A stretch of DNA of 64,000 bases from Cyanobium usitatum str. Tous (lineage in GTDB: Bacteria > Cyanobacteriota > Cyanobacteriia > PCC-6307 > Cyanobiaceae): the NCBI RefSeq assembly GCF_963920485.1, contig NZ_OY986431.1:496001-560000 (forward strand), read 5' to 3'. The notes beneath the pieces were generated by a model that saw only the letters and a list, made by a program, of their open reading frames with translations, had not been told where the DNA came from and did not search any database. The translations under genes were made by a program, and so were the position numbers. This document shows positions 35,823 through 44,649 of the stretch, piece after piece (the first letter of the stretch is position 1; each line of letters starts with the position of its first letter).

Positions 35823-36710
35823 ATGCTCAACCTCCAAGCGTCTGATCCCCTGCCAGGCCTGCGCGTGCGCACCGATGCCGACTGGGCGGCGGTGCCGCTG
35901 GCGATGCAAGCAGGGGCCTCCCTCAGCCCTCTGCTACCCCTCGGTGATGACGCGGCCTTGGTGTGGATTCCCAAGAACGGCTGCTCCAGCCTTAAGCAGG
36001 CCTGGCTGCAGCTGCGCTTTGGGGTGAACCCTCAACAGGACAACCCTATCGATCTGCATGGGGCGGTGCAAATCCATAACCATTGGCTAAGGGCTGAGGA
36101 GCTGAAGGCCGTGGCGCAGCACCGTGCCATCGTCGCCATCTGGCGTGATCCGATCGATCGCTTTGTGTCGGCCTGTCGCAGCCATCTCGTGGAGCTCACC
36201 ACCGGCCGGATTGTGGCCAAGCTGCGCAGCCATGCCGCTGGTGATGAGCAAGCGCTGCAGGCCTCATTGCAGTGGCATCAAGAGTTGTTCAGCCACCATG
36301 GCGTCAGCAGCTTCAGCGATGGGGCGGATCCTGTGGCCGTGATGAATCAGGTGGCGCAACACCTCCCCGCCTGGATCCCGTGCCACATCGATTGGAGCCA
36401 CCACACCCTGCCGCAGGTGAGTTTCCTGGGGGGTGATCCCACGGTTTACCGCACGATCCTGGGCATGGGGCAGATCCAGGATCTGATCGCCCATTGGGGC
36501 AAGGCCTCCGGTGTGGCGCTCGACCTGGCGCCTCAGCATGTCTCCCAGCCCCTGGAGGCAGCCGATCCCTGGAGACGGTTGCGCCGCGACCAGCTCACTC
36601 CAGAAGCCCTCGCAGCTCTTGAGCGGTTCTACGCCCCTGACCGGGCCTTTCTCACCCTGGCCCAGCAGCAACTGGCTCTCTGGCCATCGGTGCACAGCGA
36701 GGTGGCATGA
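35823..36710 (+). CDS. Sulfotransferase family 2-like protein
   Basis: The 295-residue protein has a PAPS-binding 5'-phosphosulfate loop (VWIPKNGCSSLK, about residues 42-53) and a 3'-phosphate motif (IVAIWRDPIDRFVSACRSHL). This pattern is typical of carbohydrate (HNK-1/chondroitin-type) sulfotransferases. No signal peptide, so it acts in the cytoplasm. The ATG at 35823 is five bases after the GT41 fusion stop, and the 3' end overlaps the next gene by four bases, so it belongs to the same operon. Confidence 0.87.
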   Translation: MLNLQASDPLPGLRVRTDADWAAVPLAMQAGASLSPLLPLGDDAALVWIPKNGCSSLKQAWLQLRFGVNPQQDNPIDLHGAVQIHNHWLRAEELKAVAQHRAIVAIWRDPIDRFVSACRSHLVELTTGRIVAKLRSHAAGDEQALQASLQWHQELFSHHGVSSFSDGADPVAVMNQVAQHLPAWIPCHIDWSHHTLPQVSFLGGDPTVYRTILGMGQIQDLIAHWGKASGVALDLAPQHVSQPLEAADPWRRLRRDQLTPEALAALERFYAPDRAFLTLAQQQLALWPSVHSEVA

Positions 36711-37615
36711 GCACCTCTTTGGAATTTCCACTGCTGTTGCGTGATCGCCCGGACGCTGAGCGGCAGCAATGGGCCCGCTGGGTTTTGGGCAGCCACAGCG
36801 ATCAGTTTCTTCCAGAGATGGTTGCGGCGGTGGAGGCGATGGACCGGGATGATCCGATTGCTCTTGGCCAACCCGTGGTTGCCCCTGGAGCCCAAGGCGA
36901 TGACCTCGTGGTCATCGCCTGCCAGCGCGGTCGCCACTGTGTGGTGTTTGATCAGCCGTTGCCCTGTCGTGTTGTGTTGTTCGACTGGACTGGTGAAGGT
37001 TTGGAATCTGACACCAATCCCCACGGATTTGAACTGCTCAGTGTGGCCACCGAATGCAAGGGGCATTTGATGGAGGAAGCCTGGCGGCGCCTCGGCTCTC
37101 CAGCCTCGGGCCACTACATGGGTTTCATTGATGATGATGTGCTGCTGCGCAGCAGCGACATCAATACGCTGCTGGCTGTTGCGCGCATCCATCAACTCAG
37201 TGCTGCCCAGCCGGCGGTGAGTTTCACTAGTTCTCTGTGCCGCGAGTACGGTTGGCTCCGCCAACGTGCCGGGAGCAGCCTGCATCGGGTGCCGATCGTG
37301 GAAATCATGGCTCCGTTTATTCGCCGTGATTTGCTCGACATGGCGATGCCCTTCTTAGCTGGGGTGCGTAGTGGGTATGGCCTGGATCGTTTTGCCTTGC
37401 CCCTCTGTGCTGATCACCTTGGCGCCTGGCGGTTTGGAGCTGTGGATCTCACGCCGTTGTCTCATGTGCGCGTGTTTGCTTCACTCGAGAAGCGTTTTTC
37501 CAATGGCTTGCTCAGCAAGGAGGAGGAGTTGCTGGTTCGCCAGCGGTTGATGCTGGCGATGGGTTTGGAGATGGATCAAGAGCTTTATGGGCGACTAGAG
37601 GCGGCAGTAACCTGA
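36707..37615 (+). CDS. DUF707-like putative glycosyltransferase
   Basis: The 302-residue protein resembles DUF707: a GT-A-like FIDDDVLLRSSDINTLL block with a DDD metal-binding candidate, then SAAQPAVSFTSS, VPIVEIMAPFIRRDLL, and GYGLDRFALPL followed by VDLTPLSHVR. DUF707 proteins are assumed to be glycosyltransferases. No membrane segment. It overlaps the upstream sulfotransferase (ATGA) and the downstream methyltransferase (TGATG), so the three are almost certainly co-translated. Confidence 0.75.
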   Translation: MSTSLEFPLLLRDRPDAERQQWARWVLGSHSDQFLPEMVAAVEAMDRDDPIALGQPVVAPGAQGDDLVVIACQRGRHCVVFDQPLPCRVVLFDWTGEGLESDTNPHGFELLSVATECKGHLMEEAWRRLGSPASGHYMGFIDDDVLLRSSDINTLLAVARIHQLSAAQPAVSFTSSLCREYGWLRQRAGSSLHRVPIVEIMAPFIRRDLLDMAMPFLAGVRSGYGLDRFALPLCADHLGAWRFGAVDLTPLSHVRVFASLEKRFSNGLLSKEEELLVRQRLMLAMGLEMDQELYGRLEAAVT

Positions 37616-38343
37616 TGACGGACCCCTCTCCTTTTTCTGTCAGCTTTGCTGCGGCTGCTGAATCTTCGGGTAGTGATAAGTTTAATCAGCATGGATATCA
37701 CCGCTTTTATCCCCATCATCTTGATCGCTTTCGCCACCGGGAGGGAAATCTCGTTGAGATCGGTGTCGATGAAGGCAAAAGCCTGCAGCTTTGGCGTCAA
37801 TACTTGCCGAATGCATTTCTTCATGGTGTCGATATTGGGAGGGAGGGTAAAGGTGAACGCTTTGTGATTCATCGCTGTGATCAGGGCGATCCCGGGCAGT
37901 TGCGAGTGGTTGCCGAGCAAATCGGAGCGGCTTTCGCGATCATCGATGATGGTTCCCATATTCCCGAGCATCAACTGCTCACGTTTGATCTCTTCTTTGA
38001 AGCTGTGCTGGAGCCCGGTGGGCTATATATCATTGAAGACATCGAGGTTTCATACTGGCGACGCGGAGTTCTCTACGGCTATCCAACGCGGTACGGGCTC
38101 CATAGTTCACGCACCCTGATGGCGGCAATGAAGTTGGTGGTGGACTGGGTGAACCGTGAATTCCTCTCTGATGCGGATCGCTCTGTGCTTTCCGCGCGTC
38201 TCCGAGATGCAGGATTGAGCGCCGCAACCTGTGATCAGGTGGCCTCGCTTGAATTTGCGCAGAACTGTGTACTTCTACGGAAGCGCGAGCTGTGGGAGGA
38301 GGCTTTTGATTGCAGGCCTTACAAGTTTTCTGAGTATGTGTAG
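37615..38343 (+). CDS. Class I SAM-dependent methyltransferase (CmcI/TylF-like)
   Basis: The 242-residue protein begins with SGSDKFNQHGYHRFYPHHL, then motif I as LVEIGVDEGKSLQLW. AFIIDDGSHIPEHQLLTFDLFF and LEPGGLYIIEDIE follow. These are the features of the sugar O-methyltransferase group related to CmcI, TylF and MycF, which use a metal-bound Asp pair (IDDGSH). It probably methylates a sugar hydroxyl made or used by this operon (inference). It is the last gene of the plus-strand cluster, converging with a third sulfotransferase 42 bases away. Confidence 0.82.
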   Translation: MTDPSPFSVSFAAAAESSGSDKFNQHGYHRFYPHHLDRFRHREGNLVEIGVDEGKSLQLWRQYLPNAFLHGVDIGREGKGERFVIHRCDQGDPGQLRVVAEQIGAAFAIIDDGSHIPEHQLLTFDLFFEAVLEPGGLYIIEDIEVSYWRRGVLYGYPTRYGLHSSRTLMAAMKLVVDWVNREFLSDADRSVLSARLRDAGLSAATCDQVASLEFAQNCVLLRKRELWEEAFDCRPYKFSEYV

Positions 38344-38385
38344 GGATTAAGCACAGCTCTCTGGTTCATTTCAGGTGGAGGCTGC

Positions 38386-39225
38386 TCATGCTGGTGCAGA
38401 GTCAAACCGCTCATAAAACCAGCCATACCGTTGCCGGATCCACTCGCAGAGGTGCGCGCCCAACACCTTCTCTCCACGGCTCGGTTGGGGCTCCACCTCG
38501 CGCCGGATCGTGTGATCGCCGAACACGCCATACACCTCATCGTCTTCCACCGTGATCTGCTCCACATTGTTGAAGTCGTGCCCGGGGTATGAAGGCAGCT
38601 CCAGATAGGCGTAGAAACGATCCAGCTCCTGCCGCGGATTGCGGCAGAGATCTTCGTAGCGAATGAACAGCATGTGCTGATCGACCCTTTGGCGCAGGAT
38701 CTCCAGCAAGCGCTCCATGGCCAAGCCCACCGGCGGTGAAGCCACCCAGTGATCCAGACGTTTCTCCAGGCTGGTGTTCAGCATCTCGCTGTGGTTCACC
38801 AGACCTGGGTCCTGCAATGCAGCCTTGCGGAAGTTCCGTTCCATCGAGCAGAAAATATCGACTGGATCCCTCAGCATGCACACGATTTTTGGGTTGGGAT
38901 AAAACACATTCAAAAACGCGTAGTGCATACCCCAGCCTCTGCTCTTATCCAGGAGCCAGGGCCTCGTTGTGAGCGCAGCGGCATAGCCCTCGAGCCCGCC
39001 GCGGCAGAAACCAGCGAAGGCCCGCTCCATTTCTTCGCGGTTTTGCGCTTTGAATTCCTCGCCCCGGCTGAACTGGCTGCGGGCTGCGTAGAGGAGATCC
39101 AGCAACCCTGATGTCGGCGTCACATGAAAGTCGGGGTTTTGCCCCACGATGTTGCTCAGCAGTGTCGAGCCCGAGCGCGGCAGCGATGACTGAAAGGCGA
39201 TCCGCGGTGTGCTGGTGGTGGCCAT
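38386..39225 (-). CDS. Sulfotransferase
   Basis: The 279-residue protein has a clear PAPS 5'-phosphosulfate loop (SSLPRSGSTLLSNIV, about residues 13-27), a 3'-phosphate motif (KIVCMLRDPVDIFCSMERNF) and RYEDLCRNPRQELDRFYAYL, typical of soluble bacterial sulfotransferases. It is a different subfamily from the gene at 35823. It converges on the glycan-modification operon and is the third sulfotransferase domain within 7 kb. Confidence 0.9.
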   Translation of the reverse strand: MATTSTPRIAFQSSLPRSGSTLLSNIVGQNPDFHVTPTSGLLDLLYAARSQFSRGEEFKAQNREEMERAFAGFCRGGLEGYAAALTTRPWLLDKSRGWGMHYAFLNVFYPNPKIVCMLRDPVDIFCSMERNFRKAALQDPGLVNHSEMLNTSLEKRLDHWVASPPVGLAMERLLEILRQRVDQHMLFIRYEDLCRNPRQELDRFYAYLELPSYPGHDFNNVEQITVEDDEVYGVFGDHTIRREVEPQPSRGEKVLGAHLCEWIRQRYGWFYERFDSAPA

Positions 39226-39267
39226 GCCGATGGGTGCCGTTGTCTTGCGCTTCGATCGATCTTGAAT

Positions 39268-39663
39268 TCATTCTAGGGCAAGGATTGATTTCACGAATGT
39301 AAGCACTTGCTCTGTTGTTGTTCTCGCCTGCGCGGAATCTCTTGCGTCAAATCTGTCCACTGGAGCTTCGTCGTCTTGTGGATAACGGGTTTCGCTCTTC
39401 ATCCTGCTGAGAGCCTTCAGATGGACATCTCCCAGAGAGTTAGTGTTGATCCCCTGCTGCTCAATCTCTTTGACGAGTTGATCTAGTGAATGGCTGTATG
39501 GCGGTAAGACGCCAAGAGAAATCAAGATCCCTTTCAGAGCATTTTCTGCTGCTTGGCTGTAGTGGTAGCAGGCTTGGCTGTGAAATCCTTCCGCTTCAGT
39601 GAGCTTGCCCACCGCGAGGTCGCTTTCTGCTTGTCGTAACCAGGCCTGAACGCGCGTTGTCAT
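39268..39663 (-). CDS. HEPN domain protein of a HEPN-MNT pair
   Basis: The 131-residue helical protein carries the HEPN pattern: WLRQAESDLAVGKL, CYHYSQAAENALKGIL, SHSLDQLV and ETRYPQDD. It lacks an obvious R-x4-6-H ribonuclease motif and so resembles the HI0074-type partner rather than an active RNase. The ATG at 39663 overlaps the nucleotidyltransferase stop (ATGA). The pair is a toxin-antitoxin-like module. Confidence 0.85.
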   Translation of the reverse strand: MTTRVQAWLRQAESDLAVGKLTEAEGFHSQACYHYSQAAENALKGILISLGVLPPYSHSLDQLVKEIEQQGINTNSLGDVHLKALSRMKSETRYPQDDEAPVDRFDARDSAQARTTTEQVLTFVKSILALE

Positions 39664-40019
39664 CCTTTCGCCAGGATTCGGACATCACGGTCGATCGCTT
39701 GCCAATAGGGATCCTGGCTGCAGCGAAGACGATCCCAATCCGATGTGCTGAGAGCCAGCACATCGTCGGCAAGTTGATGGCTCAACACTGCATCGGCCAA
39801 GGTTTCGGCATCAGCAGGAGTGGCTGCGATGGCGAGCATGTCGACATCGGAGTACGCATCCCAGTCTCCCCTCGCTAGGGAGCCAAACAGCCACAGGCTG
39901 CTTCCCCGGTGTTGAACGACCAGGTGTTCCGCTTTCTGCTGCAGTTCCGCAAGGCGCTGTTCAAGCTTGTGCTTCCGAAGCTCTGCCAGCGAGTTTGAGG
40001 TGGGTGCCGGGAGTGCCAT
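39660..40019 (-). CDS. MNT-type minimal nucleotidyltransferase
   Basis: The 119-residue protein has the polymerase-beta-fold motif GS-x10-DxD (GSLARGDWDAYSDVD) about residue 42 onward. MNT antitoxins adenylylate their HEPN partner. The ATG at 40019 is preferred to a TTG six bases upstream. It is first in the two-gene module and lies just beyond the psbC terminator. Confidence 0.87.
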   Translation of the reverse strand: MALPAPTSNSLAELRKHKLEQRLAELQQKAEHLVVQHRGSSLWLFGSLARGDWDAYSDVDMLAIAATPADAETLADAVLSHQLADDVLALSTSDWDRLRCSQDPYWQAIDRDVRILAKG

Positions 40020-40068
40020 GGCCAAAGCTTATTCCGCTTGCGGCCTTCGCGTTCAAGCCCATCAAAAA

Positions 40069-40092
40069 AGCCCCCGCCTTGCGGCGAGGGCT
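40069..40092 (-). terminator. Rho-independent terminator of psbD-psbC
   Basis: A 10-bp stem with one mismatch (AGCCCCCGCC with GGCGAGGGCT) closes a TTGC loop. On the minus strand it is followed by a run of six Ts. It lies 28 bases after the psbC stop. Confidence 0.88.
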
Positions 40093-40119
40093 GAAGCAAC
40101 GTTGAGTGATCGATCAGGA

Positions 40120-41505
40120 TCAGTCGAGATCAGGCATGGCCAGGGTGGGCTCGGCCTGACGGTCGATGCCCTTCTCGAAACCGGCAGCGGCGGCGCGGGC
40201 GCGGCCTGCGTGCCAGAGGTGGCCCACCAGGAAGAAGAAGGCGAGCACAAACTGCGTGGACGCCAGCCATTGGCGGATGTTCACGAAGTTCACCGAGTTG
40301 GGCTCGGTGATGATGCCGCCAACGGAGTTCAGGGAGGCGTTAGGAGCGTGGGTCATGTATTCAGCCGCGCGGCGCACTTGCCAGGGCTGAATATCATTCT
40401 GGAGCTTGTCGAGGCTCAAGCCGTTGGGGCCGCGTAGGGGCTCCAGCCAGGGTCCGCGGAAGTCCCAGAAGCGCATGGTCTCACCACCGAAGATGATCTC
40501 GCCGGTGGGCGAGCGCATCAGGTACTTACCAAGCCCGGTTGGGCCCATGGCCGAACCGATGTTGGCGCCGAGGCGCTGGTCACGCACCAAGAAGGTGAAG
40601 CTCTGGGCCTGGGAGGACTCGGCGTTGGTGGGGCCGTAGAACTCGGAGGGATAGGCGGTGTTGTTGAACCAGATGTAAGCCGAGGCGATGAAGCTCATAA
40701 AGCTCAGGGCGCCGAGGCTGTAGCTCAAGTAGGCCTCACCGTTCCAGATGAAGGCACGGCGCACCCAGCCGAAGGGCTTGGTGATTGCGTGCCAGATGCC
40801 TCCGAAGATGCAGATCAGGCCGATCCAGATGTGACCTCCAATGATGTCTTCCATCGAGTTGACCCCGATGATCCAGCCCTCGCCACCGAAGGGTGCGCGG
40901 GTGAGATAACCGAAGATCACGCCGGGGCTGAGGGTTGGGTTGGTGATGATGCGCACATCGCCACCGCCCGGTGCCCAGGTGTCATAAACACCGCCGAAGA
41001 ACATGGCCTTGAAGACCAGCAGCAGGGCGCCGACGCCGAGAAGAATCAGGTGGTAACCAATGATATTGGTCATCTGATTCTTGTCGCGCCAATCCTGGGA
41101 GAAGAACGTGGAGTAGTTCTCCAGCACTTCAGGACCACGCAGGGCGTGATACAGACCACCAAGGCCGAGCACGGCCGAGCTGATCAGGTGCAGCACACCA
41201 ACGACAAAGAACGGATAGAGATCGGTGACCTCACCGCCAGGACCAACGCCGTAACCCAGGGTGGCTACGTGGGGGAACAGGATTAGACCCTGCTCGTACA
41301 TGGGCTTGTCGAAGGTGAAGTGACTCACCTCAAAAAGCATCATGGCCCCAGCCCAGAAGACCATCAGGCCTGCGTGGGCGACGTGGGCGCCGAGTAGGCG
41401 ACCGGAGAGGTTGATCAGGCGGGCATTACCGGCCCACCAGGCATAGCCGGTGGAGTCGAGGTCTTTGCCCCCGACCACCAGATTGGAATTAAAGGGCGTT
41501 TCCAC
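40120..41505 (-). CDS. psbC: Photosystem II CP43 chlorophyll-binding protein
   Basis: CP43 is an inner antenna of photosystem II and also ligates the oxygen-evolving cluster. The frame is open to 41583, but the family N-terminus ([19 protein letters not shown]) begins at a GTG at 41505, giving 461 residues, the standard length. Six membrane helices with His ligands are present, as is the large lumenal loop containing [20 protein letters not shown], which carries the Mn-cluster ligands. The start lies inside psbD with a 17-base overlap. Confidence 0.98.
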   Translation of the reverse strand: METPFNSNLVVGGKDLDSTGYAWWAGNARLINLSGRLLGAHVAHAGLMVFWAGAMMLFEVSHFTFDKPMYEQGLILFPHVATLGYGVGPGGEVTDLYPFFVVGVLHLISSAVLGLGGLYHALRGPEVLENYSTFFSQDWRDKNQMTNIIGYHLILLGVGALLLVFKAMFFGGVYDTWAPGGGDVRIITNPTLSPGVIFGYLTRAPFGGEGWIIGVNSMEDIIGGHIWIGLICIFGGIWHAITKPFGWVRRAFIWNGEAYLSYSLGALSFMSFIASAYIWFNNTAYPSEFYGPTNAESSQAQSFTFLVRDQRLGANIGSAMGPTGLGKYLMRSPTGEIIFGGETMRFWDFRGPWLEPLRGPNGLSLDKLQNDIQPWQVRRAAEYMTHAPNASLNSVGGIITEPNSVNFVNIRQWLASTQFVLAFFFLVGHLWHAGRARAAAAGFEKGIDRQAEPTLAMPDLD

Positions 41506-42547
41506 GGGGCAGAACCTCTTCAGGGAAGACGAAGTTTTCATGCGGCTGGTCAGCCGGTGCCATCCAGGCACGCAGACCTTCATTCAGCAAGATGTTCTTG
41601 GTGTAGAAGGTTTCAAATTCAGGGTCCTCAGCGGCGCGGATCTCCTGGGACACGAAGTCATAGGCGCGCAGGTTGAGGGCCAGGCCGATGATGCCGATGC
41701 TGCTGGTCCAAAGACCCATCACCGGCACAAACAGCATGAAGAAGTGCAGCCAGCGCTTGTTGGAGAAGGCGATCCCGAAGATCTGGCTCCAGAAGCGGTT
41801 GGCGGTGACCATCGAATAGGTCTCCTCTTCCTGGGTGGGCTCGAACGCCTTGAAGGTGTTCGACTGATCCGAGTCCTCAAACAGGGTGTTCTCCACCGTG
41901 GCGCCGTGGATGGCGCACAGCAGAGCACCGCCGAGGATGCCGGCCACTCCCATCATGTGGAAGGGGTTGAGCGTCCAGTTGTGGAAGCCCTGCAGGAAGA
42001 GCAGGAAGCGGAAGATTGCCGCCACACCAAAGGAGGGAGCAAAGAACCAGCTGCTCTGGCCGAGGGGGTACATCAGGAAAACACTGACGAACACCGCAAT
42101 CGGGCCTGAGAAGGCGATGGCGTTGTAAGGACGGATGCCCACCAAGCGGGCAATCTCGAACTGACGCAGCATGAAGCCGATCAGGGCGAAGGCGCCGTGC
42201 AGGGCAACGAAGGGCCAGAGGCCACCGAGCTGACACCAGCGCACAAAGTCGCCTTGGGCTTCTGGGCCCCAGAGCAACAGCAAGCTGTGACCCATGGCAT
42301 CAGCAGGGGTGCTGACGGCGGCGGTGAGGAAGTTGCAGCCCTCTAGGTAGGAGCTGGCGATTCCGTGGGTGTACCAGGAAGTGACAAAGGTGGTGCCGGT
42401 GAGCCAGCCACCCAAGGCCAAATAGGCCGTGGGGAACAGGAGCAGACCAGACCACCCCACAAATACGAAGCGGTCGCGCTTGAGCCAGTCATCGAGGACG
42501 TCGAACCATCCTCGTGCTGCTGGCGCGCGCCCTACAGCGATCGTCAT
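41489..42547 (-). CDS. psbD: Photosystem II reaction-centre protein D2
   Basis: D2 forms the photosystem II core with D1 and binds P680, pheophytin and QA. From ATG 42547 ([16 protein letters not shown]) it is 352 residues, the usual length; the upstream frame to 42607 is not conserved. Visible features include the five helices, [14 protein letters not shown], the QA region [14 protein letters not shown] and the C-terminal [20 protein letters not shown]. It is co-transcribed with psbC. Confidence 0.98.
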   Translation of the reverse strand: MTIAVGRAPAARGWFDVLDDWLKRDRFVFVGWSGLLLFPTAYLALGGWLTGTTFVTSWYTHGIASSYLEGCNFLTAAVSTPADAMGHSLLLLWGPEAQGDFVRWCQLGGLWPFVALHGAFALIGFMLRQFEIARLVGIRPYNAIAFSGPIAVFVSVFLMYPLGQSSWFFAPSFGVAAIFRFLLFLQGFHNWTLNPFHMMGVAGILGGALLCAIHGATVENTLFEDSDQSNTFKAFEPTQEEETYSMVTANRFWSQIFGIAFSNKRWLHFFMLFVPVMGLWTSSIGIIGLALNLRAYDFVSQEIRAAEDPEFETFYTKNILLNEGLRAWMAPADQPHENFVFPEEVLPRGNAL

Positions 42548-42776
42548 GATGATGAAACGGTGCGGGAAACCCGCGGAGGCTGTGGGATTACCGGGCGATC
42601 GTAACAACGCTGAAGCGGATCGCGAGACCGGTTGAAACGGGCTGACATGGCTTCCTTTCGCTGGGCTTTCGTAGCGGTTTTCTGAGTGTCTTTTGCTTCA
42701 CTTCTGAGCGCTTGGTCTCGATCCGCCCAGCTCCCCCGCCGACCGGTCAGGATGGCGCCATTCCTTGCTCCAGGTC

Positions 42777-43328
42777 ATGGCCTCCCCCCAGGCTCCTGCC
42801 CCCTTGCTTGAGCTGCCGGTGCTGGGCTCAAGGCGCCTTTCCAATGTGTTGGTTGCCCTGGTGGTGACCACGGGCGGGATCGGCTTCCTGCTCACCAGTG
42901 TCTCCAGCTATCTCGGCACCGACCTGCTGCCGATCGGCCACCCCGCCGAGCTGGCTTGGCTGCCCCAGGGTTTGGTGATGGGGCTCTACGGGCTTGCCGC
43001 CATGGCGCTTTGTGCCTACCTCTGGGTTGTGATCGGCATCGACGTTGGCGCCGGTAGCAACCGCTTTGATCGGGATGCTGGTGTTGCCACTATTAGTCGC
43101 CGCGGCTTTCGCCAGGCGATCACGGTGGATATCCCTTTACGGGAGATTCAGGCTGTGAAGGTGGAGGTGCGAGATGGCCTTAATCCTCGGCGTCGCCTAG
43201 CCCTCAAGGTGCAGGGCAGGCGGGATATGCCCTTGACCAGGGTTGGCGAGCCCATGCCCCTGGCCGATCTGGAATTGTCTGGCGCCCAGCTTGCCCGCTT
43301 TTTGGGCGTGCCCCTGGAGGGGGTTTGA
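42777..43328 (+). CDS. ycf4: Photosystem I assembly protein Ycf4
   Basis: Ycf4 is a thylakoid membrane scaffold for photosystem I assembly. The 183-residue protein has two N-terminal membrane helices (about 25-50 and 70-95) and a cytoplasmic domain with [16 protein letters not shown] and [16 protein letters not shown], matching the family. Start ATG 42777 (MASPQAPAP) is preferred over the TTG at 42765. It is followed directly by the cyclophilin gene with a one-base overlap. Confidence 0.94.
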   Translation: MASPQAPAPLLELPVLGSRRLSNVLVALVVTTGGIGFLLTSVSSYLGTDLLPIGHPAELAWLPQGLVMGLYGLAAMALCAYLWVVIGIDVGAGSNRFDRDAGVATISRRGFRQAITVDIPLREIQAVKVEVRDGLNPRRRLALKVQGRRDMPLTRVGEPMPLADLELSGAQLARFLGVPLEGV

Positions 43329-44086
43329 TGATTACCAATTTGAGTACTGGCAATTTGAGTATTGGCAATTTGATGACTGGCAACTGGTGGAGTCGCTTGC
43401 TGCTGGGCGGTTTGTTGCTGCTAGCGCCCCTATCCCTGGTCGCCTGCGCGGCTGATGGGGGCAGCAGCCCCGTGGGTTGCAGCACTGCCAGCACCCCCTG
43501 CCTCAGCGGTACGGCCACCGTCGCCCTGCAGACCAGCAAGGGTGAGGTGCAGCTGCAGCTAGATGGCGCTGCTGCGCCACTGACGGCGGGCAATTTCGTT
43601 GATCTCGTTAAGCGTGGCGTCTACAACGGCACCGCATTTCATCGAGTTGTGCGCGAGCCGGTGCCTTTTGTGGTGCAGGGCGGCGACCCCACCAGCGCCG
43701 ATCCAAAGGTGCCAGCCAGCCAGCACGGCCTGGGCAGTTTTGTCGATCCAGCCACGGGGATACCTCGGCTGATTCCCCTGGAGATCAAGCGCAGCGACGA
43801 AGCAGAGCCTCGCTACGGCGAGCCTATGACTGCCCCAGGAGCTACCCGCCAACTGGCTTTGGCCCATCAACGCGGAGCTGTTGCCATGGCCCGTTCCGCC
43901 GATCCCAACTCCGCCAGCGCCCAGTTCTACGTAGCCCTGCAGGCCCTGCCAGAACTGGATGGACGCTACGCCGTCTTCGGCAGGGTGAGCAAGGGCATGG
44001 AGGTGGTCGACCAGATCCGCCAGGGCGACAAGATCGTTAAGGCCACGCTGGTGTCGGGCGGAACTTTGGTGCAGGGCAAGCCCTAA
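43328..44086 (+). CDS. Lipoprotein cyclophilin-type peptidyl-prolyl isomerase
   Basis: Catalyses prolyl cis-trans isomerisation, probably in the periplasm or thylakoid lumen. The 252-residue protein has a signal peptide with lipobox ([11 protein letters not shown]), then a cyclophilin domain with [28 protein letters not shown] and [11 protein letters not shown]. The ATG at 43328 overlaps the ycf4 stop (TGATG). The N-terminus before the signal contains three tandem NLxxG pentapeptides encoded by a 15-bp repeat, so the true start could be one of the internal ATGs. It converges with ilvH with a 4-bp overlap. Confidence 0.92.
   Translation: MITNLSTGNLSIGNLMTGNWWSRLLLGGLLLLAPLSLVACAADGGSSPVGCSTASTPCLSGTATVALQTSKGEVQLQLDGAAAPLTAGNFVDLVKRGVYNGTAFHRVVREPVPFVVQGGDPTSADPKVPASQHGLGSFVDPATGIPRLIPLEIKRSDEAEPRYGEPMTAPGATRQLALAHQRGAVAMARSADPNSASAQFYVALQALPELDGRYAVFGRVSKGMEVVDQIRQGDKIVKATLVSGGTLVQGKP
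43337..43381 (+). repeat. Three tandem 15-bp repeats in the cyclophilin 5' coding end
   Basis: Units at 43337-43351, 43352-43366 and 43367-43381 share AATTTGAGTAYTGGC, the last diverged to AATTTGATGACTGGC. They encode [10 protein letters not shown] and NLMTG ahead of the signal peptide. They are AT-rich compared with neighbours and may be a slippage expansion in the translation-initiation region. Confidence 0.85.
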
Positions 44087-44613
44087 GCGGGTACCCGCTT
44101 GCTGGATGCGGTGACCTTCAGGAAAGCCGTGTTGACGCCCGAAGCCCGCTCCAAGGCCACCTTGCCGGTGCGGGCGATTTCAAGGATGCCGTAGCCCTCC
44201 ATCACTTGTTCGAGGGCGACGAGCTTGCCCGGATCGCCCACCACCTCAAGGGTCAGGGCGTCATCGGCCACGTCGACCACATTGGCGCGGAACACCTGCA
44301 CCAGATCCAAGATGGCGCTGCGGGTTTCGGCGGGAGCCGACACCTTCAGCAGCATCAGTTCCCGCTCCACGGCAGGTATGTGGGATAGATCAATCACCCC
44401 CAGCACGTTGATCAGCTTGTCGAGCTGCTTTGTCATCTGCTCGAGGGTGTGATCGTCGCCTGCGACCACCATGGTGAGCCTGGAAATGCCCGCTTTTTCA
44501 GCGGGACCCACCGCCAGGCTTTCAATGTTGAAGCCGCGGCGGGCGAATAGGCCGGAGATTCGGCTGAGGGCACCGGATTCGTCTTCCACCAACACCGAAA
44601 GGGTGTGTTTCAT
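44083..44613 (-). CDS. ilvH: Acetolactate synthase small (regulatory) subunit
   Basis: Regulatory subunit for valine feedback of branched-chain amino acid synthesis. The 176-residue protein has an N-terminal ACT domain ([33 protein letters not shown]) and the conserved LVKVSAP-like [12 protein letters not shown] and [20 protein letters not shown]-terminal domain. A strong Shine-Dalgarno (AGGAG) abuts the ATG. It probably shares a transcript with the upstream hydrolase at 44650, 36 bases away. Confidence 0.96.
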   Translation of the reverse strand: MKHTLSVLVEDESGALSRISGLFARRGFNIESLAVGPAEKAGISRLTMVVAGDDHTLEQMTKQLDKLINVLGVIDLSHIPAVERELMLLKVSAPAETRSAILDLVQVFRANVVDVADDALTLEVVGDPGKLVALEQVMEGYGILEIARTGKVALERASGVNTAFLKVTASSKRVPA

Positions 44614-44649
44614 CTCCTGAGGGACCCGCGGCGGTGGCTACATGCCAAG

